64,000 nucleotides of DNA. It comes from Artemia franciscana. Taxonomy: Eukaryota > Arthropoda > Branchiopoda > Anostraca > Artemiidae. The DNA lies in contig NC_088873.1 in assembly GCF_032884065.1 (NCBI RefSeq), positions 558,001 through 622,000 on the forward strand, read 5' to 3'. Of the stretch, positions 45,440 to 57,420 are shown in pieces (position 1 is the stretch's first letter; each line of letters starts with the position of its first letter). The position numbers and the translations under genes are program-made. A model generated the notes under the pieces. That model was not told where the DNA came from, made no database searches, and saw only the letters and a list, made by a program, of their open reading frames with translations.

Positions 45440-46430
45440 TTTTGTACCTCAAGGGGTGCAAAAAACTTAATCAATAATACTGTATCCCTTCCTAAAGCCA
45501 CAATCATATGCCGCTACTATTTCATTCTTATTCAACTAAGTTACTAATTTATTATTCATTATCCTAGCAAACAATTTGCCTATAAAATTCCCAAAATGAA
45601 TGTATCTGTAATTTTCATGTTTATTTCCGTCCACTTTAACAAATATAATTTTCTATTGATGTGTTCGACATTCCTTAGTCATGCTCGACTCATTAGTCGA
45701 GCTTACTCGACATTCTTTCTTCCTCATAGCCAATACAAAACCACTGACATGAGGTACAGTGTCAGTTTCAGGGCACAGCCCCACCTCCAAATCATCGCTG
45801 TTATGCCACCCAAGCCTATGGTAGACTGTCGTTTCATTTTATTTAGGCCACCCCGTACTTCTTCACCCGTTACGGGTTCTTTCAGCTTCTAATAATTTTA
45901 CAGAAGGGTGATGCCCACTTGGGTCCTACTTAGATCCATCCATGCCCCTGAAAATGATAACTCCTCCCTGTTCTTGCCTTATTTCTCTGACTAAGTTTCC
46001 TGTTGTAGAATTTAGGCTGATTTGTCCTTCACGGGGAATTTTTCACTTTTCTCCGAATATTTTCCTATACTTTTCTGGTATTATTGCCTGAATTTCTACC
46101 AGGTTCTTCATAGCTATTCTTGGTTAAATGAAAGGCCTCAGCCAATGTTGCATGAACATCCAGAAATTCTTCACCTAACAAACTACATTTTTCATAGCTA
46201 ATTTTCGTTTATCATTAACCGACCCTTATCACACATCATAAAGTAAATCAAACATTCTGGTTACTACAGTCTCTACGCTATCAGACTTGTATAGTTCTAC
46301 ACACTGATCCGTCTCCTTTTGTACACTTTCCCTCGAAATCGCCACTTCCACTACAATCCTTTGATCATCAGTCCTCTTTATTCCTTACATCATCAAATGG
46401 GTCTCTCTATTTTACATAAAAAGCTAACAT
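45440..46430 (-). mobile_element. LINE fragment (family L1, minus), decayed
   Basis: The minus strand reads IFVKVDGNKHENYRYIHFGN, FIGKLFARIMNNKLVT, then a stop and AAYDCGFRKGYS. This is the NYR..S...K....I. and GFR.G region of a LINE reverse transcriptase. Stops are frequent and the catalytic domain is absent. Related to the fragments at 15235 and 21690. Confidence 0.6.
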
Positions 46431-47050
46431 TTAGTGTCATTTAGAGAGCAACAGAAAAGTATAATTGAAACTTGACGTTCAGTGCTTATTCATTGGTTTT
46501 GATGGATGAACCAGAAAGCAAACTAAAGTCTTGTAAAAAGGGGCAGGTTGAAATGGCAGTAGATATAATATTGAAATTAGCATTTTCGAAGGACATCTTA
46601 GGAAAAAATGTATGTTATTGGTAATTTAACACTGCAGCATATATTTACCCATTTTTTTCCTATGGTGCTGAAACATTTGTAATATAATTTTTCCCTTAGG
46701 TCATAAAATAATTTAATAATAGTTTTTTTCAAAATTGTTCTTTCCTGAATTAATTAAATTAGTATTCATCTTTTACAAAGGATAAGCATTGTCTACTGCC
46801 TTGTGTCCTTTACCCTGTCCTATGTCCTACCTTTTGTCCTTTGTTCTAAATGTTTTTGGAATTTAATGATAGCGGTCAATATGATTGTTTTTCTAGAAGA
46901 AAGTTATCAAGGTTTTAGTACTCTTCCCCTCTCCAAAAAGTTGAGTGAACAACAAAAAATATGCACATCCCGAGATTTAACAACAGTTACACAGGAAGCT
47001 TCACACATGGTATCCACTTCACTTAGAGAGGACTAATAAAAAAAGCAAAT
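46431..47050. other. No gene seen
   Basis: A 77-codon plus frame (46803-47036) has no recognisable motif. Confidence 0.4.
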
Positions 47051-48730
47051 ATAGAAAAAAAAACCCTAAGCAAAGGGTTTTTAGTTGGGATTTCTTCTTT
47101 AACGTTAATACTGATGGTTTTCTGAATAGGAAAAAAGAGGTGTAAAATATATTTGGTAAATTGAATCGGAAAACCATCTGGTCAATCACATCCACAAGAC
47201 TGAATATTGAAATGAAGACATAATTCGAGAAAACTCAGAAACGTCGGTATACGCTGAAACTTTAACCCGCTATTAGCAAACAGTCCTTTCAACCTAAACC
47301 ACATGAAAACAGTGCATTGACAGAATATGGATGCCAATGGCCCTTTGAGCCCACAGTTTTTATTTCCAATAAAACAAATAATTCAATCACTTGGCTCTAG
47401 AGAACTCCCAGAAGGCTGGAAAGTAGCCAAAATAACCTCGGTAATCAAAAAAGGTGACTGCACCAAGCCTGAGAATTATCGACCTATTAGCCTAACTGGT
47501 TAAGATGCTTGAACACATAGTCAATGATTTAATTTTCAAACATTTGGCCACAAATAAGAATATGTCACCTAAGCAGCATGGATTCAAGTCTGTAAAACCA
47601 ATCGAAACAGACTTATTGGAATCGTATAAAATACGATTCCAAAGGACATTAATTGACCTACTGCTGCTAGAACTTGCCAAGGCTACTGACAAGGTGCCCC
47701 ACAGTTGACTGCGCTCCAAATTGTCTGCTGCCGGTATCAATTCATCCCTGACAGACTGGCTAATGAACTTCCTCACTAATCACCAAGCAGAAAATATGTT
47801 TATTTTAGACAGGTGGCCAGCCAATCTACTTTGATGAGACTATAGTAATGATTGGGGTGCCACAGGAAACTATACTAGGCCCAAACCTTCTCGTGATGTA
47901 TATCAACAACATTTCCAATCATATTAATAACAATATGCATTTTTTTTTGGCATTGGTATTGCTAACCTACAAAAATCCAACATATTCTAGACAGGCTATA
48001 GGATTAGACTCATAACTGGCTTCTCCAATTCAACACAAGCAAATTCTGTATTTTGTACCTTGGACCTAATAACCCAATGGTTACTTACTCAATTTTAAAT
48101 TCAGTCACTAAAACAAGGGACAATCTAGTGAAAAAGAAGGGGAAGGTAACAACGGTGTCATCATTGAACAAGATTGAGGTTCCATAGCCATGTCCAGCAT
48201 GTTGCTTCCCGAACAAATTCCATCCTTGGCCTATTAAAAAGGACCATCTGTAGCGGAGAGGCAAAAATATTTAAAAAACTTTTTAAGGTTCTTGTTAGAC
48301 CCCATCTTGGTCTTGGTATGTGCTTGACTGGTCCCTCTTACCGGCAAAATGTAAGACTCATCTAAAATGTTCAGAGGCGAGCAACGAAATGCGGGAAAAG
48401 CCTAAAATAAGCCTCATGTGAGGACCACCTCAAGCAAACCAAGCTATCTACCCCTGTCTACAGACGCATGCGTAGTGATATGATGCTGACTTATAAACTC
48501 CAAAAGGAAAACTCCACCATTTCCATGGGTAGCAACAGTAACAACCATTATCTCATAAGAGGACACTCAAAGAGAATACCAAGATTAAGCTCCAAATCAA
48601 GAATCTGTCAAATGTACTTTTAAAGAAGAGTAGTAAGCCACTGGAATGAATTGAAGGACTCTACTATCAGCGCTCCTCCCATCCAGTATTTCAAACACCA
48701 ACTTGACACGGAGTGGTAGAATAGGCAGTG
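47050..48730 (+). mobile_element. Jockey/CR1-like LINE remnant, plus strand
   Basis: Pieces in order, in shifting frames: LGSRELPEGWKVAKITSVIK, KPENYRPISLT, LEHIVNDLIFKHL, GFKS, LAKATDKVPHS, INSSLTDWLMNFLTN, then a degenerate GVPQET.LGP, LVMYINNISNHI, MRFHSHVQHVASRTNSILGL, LFKVLVRPHLGLG, VQRRATK and VVSHWNELKD. The order is that of a complete reverse transcriptase, but the YADD motif is lost and many stops are present. Confidence 0.75.
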
Positions 48731-49080
48731 GATGTTCGACTGGGTGTCATCGACTTAAGAGCACTACAGGTCCAGAGTATCTTAAAACTCTCAAACGGAT
48801 TAAGGTGATTAAGGTAAAGTGAAAAAAAAAATTCCCAGGAACAGCTCATTCAATTAAAAAAATTACCGAAAGGCCCTGTTTAAAAAAACGCAGAGGTAGC
48901 ATGATATTTGACGAGCCAACCTACACTACTGACGAATATTGAGCATTAGCAAAAGAAATGACCAATAATAAGAACAAAAACACTAATACCCAGTACTAAA
49001 GCATCAATAACAGTCACATAAGAAGCTACAGAGATGGACAACGTGAAAGCTAAGACTTGAATGCAAAGGTTAACACTTAC
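48731..49080 (-). other. Lipase intron: nothing seen
   Basis: Short AT-rich intron sequence next to the donor of the Ser/Asp exon. Confidence 0.5.
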
Positions 49081-49306
49081 CAAGTAAGAGTATAGACTTA
49101 GCATCGGTGTGTATTGCATCAACAAACTGAGCATCAGTTTCATCAAGACGCACGAAAGCTGGCATATATTGGAAATACGGCTCAGCGGGATCAAGCCCAG
49201 TTATTCTTCCAAGACCAGGGATCTGCTCACCCGCGTAGCCGGCAGTATGAGAGCCTAGACTATGACCAATGAGATGGAAGTCTTCTGCCCTTGCACCGAA
49301 TTGTTC
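49081..49306 (-). CDS. Pancreatic-type lipase, catalytic Ser and Asp exon
   Basis: A 226-bp exon (75 codons plus one base; it ends in phase 1). It encodes [20 protein letters not shown], then [40 protein letters not shown] and [21 protein letters not shown] is the nucleophile elbow with the catalytic serine. TGLDPAEP carries the catalytic aspartate of the pancreatic lipase type, and FVDAIHTDA is another family block. The acceptor is TTCTATAG and the donor is GTAAGTGT. The split glycine codon (G|GA) is completed by the next exon at 44479. Confidence 0.95.
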
Positions 49307-49931
49307 CTATAGAAACATATAAACCAGATTAAAGTACCAAAAACAACAAAAATAAAATCTCATGGATTTAATTGTTTAAGTAGAAACTTACGCAACCATC
49401 TATATTTAAAAAAAAAATGGATGTAATAGGAAATCAACTTTTAATGAATTTTCCTCGTTTCTCAGTTATGCAGTTTGACCCAAACATACGACAATAAACA
49501 GGTTAAGAAGGTGAAACCTTATTTAGTTCCCTTTAAAAATCAACAGATTGTTAATTTTTACTGTTTACAAAACAGAAGCGCTATCAGGTTTAACTTATAA
49601 TTTTGGCTGATTTATTTTAGCGTTTCAACGTGGCAACGCTGACACTAATGTGATGCTCCCCTGTAAAATTTATAATTAACTAACAACCAAATGAAAAGTC
49701 TTAAAAATCTTGGTTTGTAGTTATGAATAGGCTTAAGATTGGTCCAAGGGGCAGAAATTATTTTTATGTTGATGTCCTTGGTACTTTGTCTTGCAAGTCG
49801 TACTATCGTACAAATGTTACTTTACCATCCTCTCTCCACTTACTTTGGAAAAACTCGTTAGTTCATATTGAGGCTTAACCTAGATTTAAAACTAAAACTA
49901 AAATTTAAGCTTTAACCCAAAGGATACTTAC
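49307..49931 (-). other. Lipase intron between VDWGGGS and GHSLG exons
   Basis: A 625-bp intron with a GTAAGT donor and a CTATAG acceptor. It is one of the few introns here without a recognised mobile element. Confidence 0.85.
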
Positions 49932-50078
49932 GATCATTGTTCGTATCATAAAAGCAATTTCCAAGCCAACAAGTCGTGTGTTAGCCGTTGCTTGAGTGTA
50001 AAGGGGCAAAGATCCTCCTCCCCAGTCAACGATTATAGCATTATAATCACCATGTCCAAGAAGAGCAATTGCCATCTC
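49932..50078 (-). CDS. Pancreatic-type lipase, VDWGGGS exon
   Basis: A 147-bp, phase 0-0 exon of 49 residues, EMAIALLGHGDYNAIIVDWG through LYTQATANTRLVGLEIAFMI. The acceptor is TTCTAG and the donor is GTAAGTAT. VDWGGGS..LYTQATANTRLVG is a signature of animal pancreatic-type lipases, lying on the strand and helix before the nucleophile elbow. The frame is intact. The neighbouring exons fit directly: VGWMR on the 5' side and [18 protein letters not shown] on the 3' side. Confidence 0.92.
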
Positions 50079-50384
50079 CTAGAATTAAATAAGTATTCAT
50101 GGAATTTAAAAATGGTAAAATAATAAGTAAAAATAATAATATAAGTAAATAATATAAAAAATGGTAAAATAAGCAAAATAAGTAAATATGTAAAAAATAC
50201 GAAGTAAAAATTGAATTTCAAATAAGTATTTGAAAACAAAATATTGAGTTCCAGAGAAGGGCCAGTGGAAAATTACAATATTCAAGTGGGTAAAACTCTC
50301 ATAAAAATTTCTAGAAAGTAACTTCTTCATCCGTTAATTACGAAAATTATTTAAGTGTCCTAATTTTTGTATGCAAAACGACTG

Positions 50385-51187
50385 CGGAGTCCCCTCCGCA
50401 ATCCCTTGCTCTTTACGCTAAAGTATTTAATTGTTTTAAAAAGCAGAATTGTGGCAAAGAGTCAAACTTTAGCGTAAAGAGCGAGGGATTGCGGAGGGGA
50501 CAACCCATTTCATATACGGAGTAATTTCTGTTCGTTTTAAGTTTTAATGTCGCTCCTTACTTTCAGTTAAAAAAACTAGTTTTTTTGTAATTTCTGAACG
50601 TTTTTGAATTAATGCATGTTTGATTTTGGCTCTCCACACATAAATTATTAAAACGAAATTTGCATATTAATTCCTTTTTTGGCTAGTGGCTTTCTCTTAG
50701 TTTTGATCAGACGATTTTGAGAAATAAGGGATGGGGAAAGCCTAGTTGCCCTGCAATTTTTCGGTTACATAAAAAGGCAACTATAAATTTTAATTTTTAA
50801 CGAATGTTTTTATTAGTAAAAAATATACGTAATTTAAGAATTAGCTTACGTAACAAACTTTTATATTCTTAAATTTGTATTATGTATATGAGGGGGTTTG
50901 TACCCTCGTTAATACCTCGCTCTTTACACTAAATCGTAAATTTTGTCCCAATTCTTTAAGAATGACCCCTGAATCCGAAAGGCCGTAGAATAAATAGTTG
51001 AAATTACTAAAAATACTATAGCATAAAGAGCGAGGTATTTATCTCCTCCTATATACCTCGCTCTTTATGCTAAAGTATTTTTAAAACCCCTCATATGCGT
51101 AATAATCTCTGTTCGTTTTAATTTTCAATGCTACTCCTTACTTTCAATTGAAAAAATTTTTCCATGTTTATTTTTCATTGTTTTTTA
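50385..51187 (-). repeat. Composite repeat family A, copy 4, 5' piece
   Basis: Contains the hairpin module (50390-50590, left arm truncated), then 'ttaatgcatgtttgattttg', 'gaatgacccctgaatccgaa' and 'tgctactccttacttt'. It stops in 'tttttcattgttttt' at about 51187 where family B starts. It continues at 53836. Confidence 0.85.
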
Positions 51188-53835
51188 TGGCACTTGGCAT
51201 TAACCAAGTGACACATAGCAATCGCCAATTCTGTCGGTCTGTCTGTCTGTCGGTCCCGGTTTTGCTGCTTTAGGCACTTCCAGGTAAGCTAGGACGATGA
51301 AATTTGGCAAGCGTATCAGGGACTGGACCAGATTAAATTAGAAATAGTCGTTTTCCCGATTTGACCATCTGGGGTGGAGTGGGGGGCCGGTTAATTCGCA
51401 AAAAATAGAAAAAATGAAGTATTTTTAACTTATGAGCGGGTGATTGGATCTTAATGAAATTTGATATTTGGAATGATATTGTGTCTCAGAGCTTTTATTT
51501 TAAATCGCGACCGGATCTGATGACATTGGGGGGAGTTGGAGGGGGGAAACCTAAAGTCCCGGTTTTGCTACTTTAGGCACTTCCAGGTAAGCTAGGACGA
51601 TGAAATTTGGCAAGCGTATCAAGGACCGGATCAGATTAAATTAGAAATAGTCGTTTTCCCGATTTGACCATCTGGGGGGAGGGAGTGGGGGCCGGTTAAT
51701 TCGGAAAAATAGAAAAAATGAAGTATTTTTTACTTATGAGCGGGTGATTGGATTTTAATGAAATTTGATGTTTGGAATGATATTGTGTCTCAGAGCTCTT
51801 ATTTTAAATCCCGACCGGATCTGATGACATTGGGGGAGTTGGAGGGGGGGAACCTAAAATCTTGGAAAACACTTAGAGTGGAGGGATCGGGATGAAACTT
51901 GATGGGAAAAATAAGCGCAAGTCCCAGATACATGATTAACATAATCGGAACTGATTCGCTCTCTTTGGGGTAGTTGGGGGGGGGGAGTAATTCTTAAAAA
52001 TTAGAAAAAATGAGGTATTTTCAACTTACGAACGGGTGATCGGATCTCACTGAAATTTCATGTTTAGAAGAATATCGTGTCTTAGAGCTCTTATTTTAAA
52101 TCCCGACCGGATCTGGTGACAGGGGGCGGGGAGTTGGGAGGGGGAAACCTAAATCTTGGAAAACACTTAGAGTGGAGGGATCGGGATGAAACATGGTGGG
52201 AAAAATAAACACAAGTCCTAGATAGATGATTGACATAAACGGAACGGATCCGCTCTCTTTGGGGTAGTTGGGGGTGGGGTATTTCTGAAAAATTAAAAAA
52301 ATGAGGTATTTTTAACTTACGAACGGGTGATCGGATCTCAATGAAATTTGATATTTATAAGGATATTGTGGCTCAGAGCTCTTATTTTAAACCCGATCGG
52401 ATCTGGTGACATTGGAGGGGAGTTGGGAGGAGAAAACCTAAAACTTGGAAAACACTTAGAGTGGAGGGATCGTGATGAAACTTAGTGGGAAAAAACACGA
52501 GTCCTAGATACAAGATTCACATAACCAGAACGGATCCGCTCTCTTTGGGGTAGTTGGGGGGGGGGGGTTAATTCTGAAAAATTAGAAAAAAGAGGTATTT
52601 TTAACTTACGAACGGGTGATTGGATCTCCATGAAATTTGATATTTAGAAGGATATCGTGTCTCAAAGCTCTTATTTTAAATCGTGACCGGATCTGGTGAC
52701 ATTGGAGGAAGTTAGGGGTGGGGAAACCTAAAATGATGGAAAACGCTTAGATTGGAGGGATTGGGATGAAACTTGGTTGGAAAAATAAGCAGAAGTCTTG
52801 CATACGTGATTTAAATAATTGGAACGGATCCGTTCAATTGGGGGGGGGGGAATTCTGAAAAATAAGAAAAAATGACGTATTTTTAACTTACGAAGGAGTG
52901 ATCGGATCTTCATGGAACTTCATATTTAGAAGGACCTCGTAACTAGAAACTTGTCTAAGATACGTAACTGACATAACTGGACCGGATCTGCTCTCTTTGG
53001 TGGAATTGGGGGAGGGGGTAATTTTGAAAATTGAGGTATTTGTAACTTACGAAAGGGTGACCAGATCTTAATGAAATTTGATATTTAAAAGGATCTTGTG
53101 CTTTAAAGTTCTAATTTCGAATTCGGACCAGATCCTGTGACATTCGGGGGAGTTGGAGGGGAAAACCGGAATTCTTGGAAAACATGAAAATTGGGGTATT
53201 ATTATCTTACGAATAGATGATCGGATCGTAATGAAATTTGATTTTTAGAAGGAATTCATGTCTCAGAGCTCTTATTTCAAATCCCGACCAGATCTTTCGA
53301 CATTGGGGGGAGTTGGAGGGGGAAATCTTGGAAAAACACTTGGAGTTAAGGAATCGGGATGAAGCTTGGTGGATAGAATAAACAAATGTCCTTGATACGT
53401 GATTGACAGAATCGTATTGGATTCGATCTCTTTGGGGGAGTTGGGGGGAGGGGTTCAGTGATTTGGCGAGTTCGGTGCTTCTGGACGTGCTAGGACGATG
53501 AAAATTGGTAGGCGTGTCAGGGAGCTGCACAATTTGACTTGATAAAGTCGTTTTCCCAGATTCGACCATCTGGGGGGCAAAAGGGAGAGGAATAATTAGA
53601 AAAAATTAGGTATTTATAACTTACGAGTGGGTGATCGGATCTTAATGAATTTTGATATTTAGAAGGACTTAGTGACTCAGAGCTCTTATTTTAAATCTTG
53701 ACCGGCATTAAGCCTCTTATTTTCCTTTTTAAATCAATCTATTGATTCATAGAATTTTGTTAGAGCTCATACCATATGATCTCTTGGCTCTTAGCTCTTC
53801 TCGCCTCGTCACAAGTGCCATATGAGCTCTTAGCT
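51188..53835. mobile_element. Repeat family B, copy 2, inserted in family A
   Basis: Begins TATGGCACTTGGCATTAACC (hairpin with CCAAGTG), then a CTGTCTGTCTGTCGGTC run. About eight degenerate units of about 290-300 bp follow (key words 'cgggtgatcggatctcaatg', 'agagctcttattttaaat', 'cttagagtggagggatcgg', 'ctctttggggtagttggggg'), and it ends 'gagctcttagctcttgttttt'. Insertion in a T run, a terminal hairpin and a tandem-repeat core resemble HINE/DINE-type non-autonomous Helitron relatives (inference). Not coding. Confidence 0.75.
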
Positions 53836-54683
53836 CTTGTTTTTATAGAAATTTTAGAAAATCCTGCGCCCTTTTCATTGAATTTCTGTTCCCCCATGAC
53901 ATATTTCTCCAAAGAAAGATTCTCCCACATAGCTCCCTCCCCTCAAACCCACCTCTAAAAAATCCCCTGAAAACGCTGTACACTTCCCAATAACCATTAT
54001 TATATGTAAACACTAGCCGAAGTTTGTAACTTGCAGCCTCTCCCCCAGGGACTGTGGGGGGAGTAAGTCATTCCCAAAGACATAGTTATTATGGTTTTTG
54101 GCTATGCGGAACAAAATGGCTATCTCGAAATTTTGATCCGTTGACTTTGGAGAAAAATGAGCGTGGGAGGGGGCCTAGGTGCCCTCCAATTTTTTTGGTC
54201 GCTTAAAAACGGCACTAGAACTTTTCATTTCCATTAGAATGAGCCCTCTTGCGATATTCTAGGACCACTTGGTCGATACGATGACCCCTGGAAAAAAAAG
54301 CAACAAAAAAACAAACAAACAAATAAACACGCACCCGTGATTTGTCTTCTGGCAAAAAATACGAAATTCCACATTTTTGTAGATAGGAGCTTGAAACCTC
54401 TACAATAGGGTTCTCTGATACGCTGAATCTGATGGTATGATTTTCGTTAAGATTCTATTACTTTTAGAGGTTGTTTGCCCCTATTTTTTAAAATAAGGCA
54501 AATTTTCTCAGGCTCGTAACTTTTGATGGGTAAGACTAAACTTAATTAAACTTATATATTTAAAATCAGCATTAAAATGCAATTCTTTTGATGTAGCTAT
54601 TGATATCAAAACCCCATTTTTTAGAGTTTTGGTTGCTATTGAGCCGGGTCACTCCTTACTGTTCGTTACCACGAACTGTTTGA
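53836..54683 (-). repeat. Composite repeat family A, copy 4, 3' piece
   Basis: Resumes with 'ttttagaaaatcctgcgccc' as in the uninterrupted copy at 58277. It runs through the shared body to the end hairpin ctgttcgttaccacgaactg (54659-54678). Confidence 0.88.
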
Positions 54684-54877
54684 AAATGAATGATTTTCAC
54701 TATTAAAAAATGTTCATTTAAAGGGATCGAAATAAGTTACAGGGAGAGAAAAAAATAGACAGCCAAACAGACAGACATAAAAGTAGATGATCAAATAGAC
54801 AGAAAAATAAAGACTCAAAGAATACAGAAATAGAGAGAGAAATGAGATATACATATACATATCAAAAGAAGTCTTAC

Positions 54878-54997
54878 TCGCATCCAGCCTACATTACCAT
54901 CGTCGACAAAGCCATGAATTATAAATTTGGTTGGACGACTAGCCTCGAAATATGAATTTCCGATTGTTACTGGATCAGTAGCATAAATATATTGAGG
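54878..54997 (-). CDS. Pancreatic-type lipase, oxyanion-loop exon
   Basis: A 120-bp, phase 0-0 exon of 40 residues. It begins PQYIYATDPVTI, continues SYFEASRPTKFIIHGF and ends VGWMR. The acceptor is TTTTAG and the donor is GTAAGACT. The ASRPTKFIIHGF segment is the family's conserved strand with the HGF loop that helps form the oxyanion hole (known for the family). The sequence follows directly from RESIDR of the exon at 61151-61353, so no exon is missing between them despite a 6.2 kb intron. That intron holds a family A copy and several degenerate units of other repeats. Confidence 0.9.
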
Positions 54998-55017
54998 CTA
55001 AAATAATGACAGTGATG

Positions 55018-55590
55018 AAAACGAATAAGCAAATCAAATTTTTGAAATTTATGTAAAGTTCTTTTGTTTACAAGACACTTATAGACCTTTGAAAACTCTT
55101 ATAAAAAGGACAAATTAAATTAGAAAAAAGCAGCCTGATACAATATCGATCCTTTAAAAGGCCCATTTGGGTCATATAAGGCTGGATATTATGTGCATAA
55201 ATCTTTCTGGCTCACAGTGTGCTCAAGTTTATCTTAATCAATTCCTTAGAAATTACCACAGCTGTGAGGATACTCGTGCCTCATTGAGATATACTTCTGC
55301 ATCTTTTAATATCTATGCACAGTATGTGCTTGGTTTGGAGTTATTGGGGCAAATCTTTGGAAAGTGAATTTACCCTATGACCTCAAGGTAATAATTTGAG
55401 ATTCTTTAATAAGTTTTGGACATTATATTTTGTTAACACTTAACTAGGCTATTTCGATATTAATTTAAAATACATTTTTCAAAAGACAAGTTATTCAAGG
55501 AAAATTAAAGAGCTCCATTAGGTCAAGAATGAGCAAAAATAAAGTCAAGCAATCTTGCGAGTGTAAAACTACCACAAATCACTTTCAATA
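55018..55590 (-). other. Lipase intron: nothing seen
   Basis: AT-rich. A short open frame at 55167-55367 has no motif and is not called. Confidence 0.45.
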
Positions 55591-55594
55591 AATA

Positions 55595-55858
55595 AATGAA
55601 ACTCAAAACAAGTAGAAATTACAATAAATAGCAGAGCAAAACTCAAATAAGCAAAAATTAACACGAGTTGGGCTGATAACCCCTTCTCAAGACCAGAACA
55701 CAATTTGCGCTTTATTGAAAAAAAAAACGACAAAACAAATGACCGTGGATTGTCAGTTCAAATGACATATACTGACATTTCTTCGTTAAGGTTTTGATAA
55801 TTTTTCATTTATGAAAGTAAGAAGGGTGAAAACATTTCAAGCTTATTTTGTTTTCAGG
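55595..55858. mobile_element. MITE-like family E, copy 2, truncated
   Basis: Shares 'gctgataaccccttctcaag', 'accagaacacaatttgcgct', 'atgaccgtggatt' and 'catatactgaca' with 9441-9718. The right arm is missing; it breaks off at 'attttgttttcagg', where family D begins. Confidence 0.65.
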
Positions 55859-57010
55859 TCCCTCCGAAGGCTATACGACCGCCCTCTTTATATATTCCTT
55901 ATATGCCCCAAGGGTATAACTTAAAATCCTTGCCTTGAGGGCTCTGGGGGGGGGTCCCATCCTCAAATACACAGTTTCCAGACCTTTCAATTACGTTGAA
56001 CAAAATGGCTATCTGCAAATTTGGATATGGGTTCGGGTAAATGGTGGGTGTAGGAGGGAGGTTAGTTGCCCTCCATTCATTTTTGACTATTAAAAAGGGC
56101 ACTAGTCCTTTCAATTTCAAATAGAATGAGCTCTTTTTGAAGTTTCTGAGACAACAAATGGCCATCTCAAAATTTCCATAAGATGCATTTCTGGAAAATA
56201 TGAGGTGTGAGTTTGGGAGGGGGTATCTACCCCCCAATCACTCTGATTCTTAAAAAGGGCAATAGATCTTTTGATTATGAATCCAATGAGCCCCTTTGAA
56301 GTTTATACGATCACCCGTTCTATATATATCTTATATGCCCCTAGGGTATAGCCTGCAACCCTTGCCATCAGGGTTGTAGGGAGGTTGTCATCCTTAAGGA
56401 CATAATTTCTGGCCTTTTCAACTGCGTACCAAAAAATGGCTATCTCAAAATTTTGATTAGATGTTTTGGAAAAAAGGTTGGGCTTGGGAGGAGGGTTAGA
56501 TGCCCTCCAATCACTTTCAGCTGTTAAAGAGAACACTAGCCCTTTCAATTTTTAATCAACTGAGCTCTTTTTGAAGTTTCTCCGACAACAAATGGTCATC
56601 TCAAAATTTCCATCAGATACATTTCGGGAAAATCGGAGGTGTGTGGGGGGGTATCCACCCTCCGATCACTCTAAATCTTAAAAAGTGCACTAGAAAATCT
56701 GATTTCCAATCCAATGAGCCCATTCCAAAGTTTCTACGACTACCCTTTCTATACAAACTTTATATGCCCTCGGGGCATAACTTACAACCATTGCCATGAG
56801 GGCTGTGGGGGTGGGGTATCGTCCTAAAAGACAAAACTTCCAGATCTTTCAGCTATGTTGAACAAACGACTTTCTCAAAACTTTGATTGAATGTGTTTGG
56901 GGAAATTATGGGTATGGGAGAAGGATTAGTTGCCCTTTAATCACTTTCGACTATTGAAAAGGGCACTAGCCCTTTCAACTGGCAATCGGATGAGTCCATT
57001 TCGAAGTTTC
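55859..57010. repeat. Repeat family D array, about 3 units
   Basis: Units of about 400-450 bp with 'tatatgccccaagggtataa', 'aaaatggctatctcaaaatt', 'ttgccctccaatcactttcg' and 'ggcactagccctttcaattt', starting near 55890, 56330 and 56760. Minus-strand frames are repeat shadows. Confidence 0.75.
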
Positions 57011-57420
57011 TATGACAACTCCTTCAATACTAAGTGCCCTGGTCTAAACAAAAACAAAAAAAGAGGAAATACATTGTACCCAAATCGCCATTTACTTAGG
57101 CAGCGCTATTGCGCTGCCTATGATTATCATTTTATACCGGTGATTGTGATCACTTTCCAATAGTACAGGCCATGGGGAGAAATGTTTGGCTCAAAATAAT
57201 CGAAGCTTTGTTATTTTTGATTTGCCGAAAGTTGAAGAGATATAAAAGGGATATATTTAAGAAATTTTCTTAATTTTAGTGGGTCATCAGACAATTGAAA
57301 GACGAAGGGCGATAAATAGGGTACAATACATAATCTCGATTCATTCCAATAAAATAATTTTGAATTGTTTGTAATATGGGTGCTGCAGTACGATGCCGCT
57401 CTGGGTGCCGCTCTTATTGT
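57011..57420. other. Lipase intron: nothing seen
   Basis: Contains a small inverted repeat, aggcagcgc...gcgctgcct (57099-57120), and no gene. Confidence 0.45.

Noticed and set aside
53207-53569. 120-codon minus-strand ORF
   Set aside because: Lies in the tandem core of family B. The same text in other units is closed by stops.
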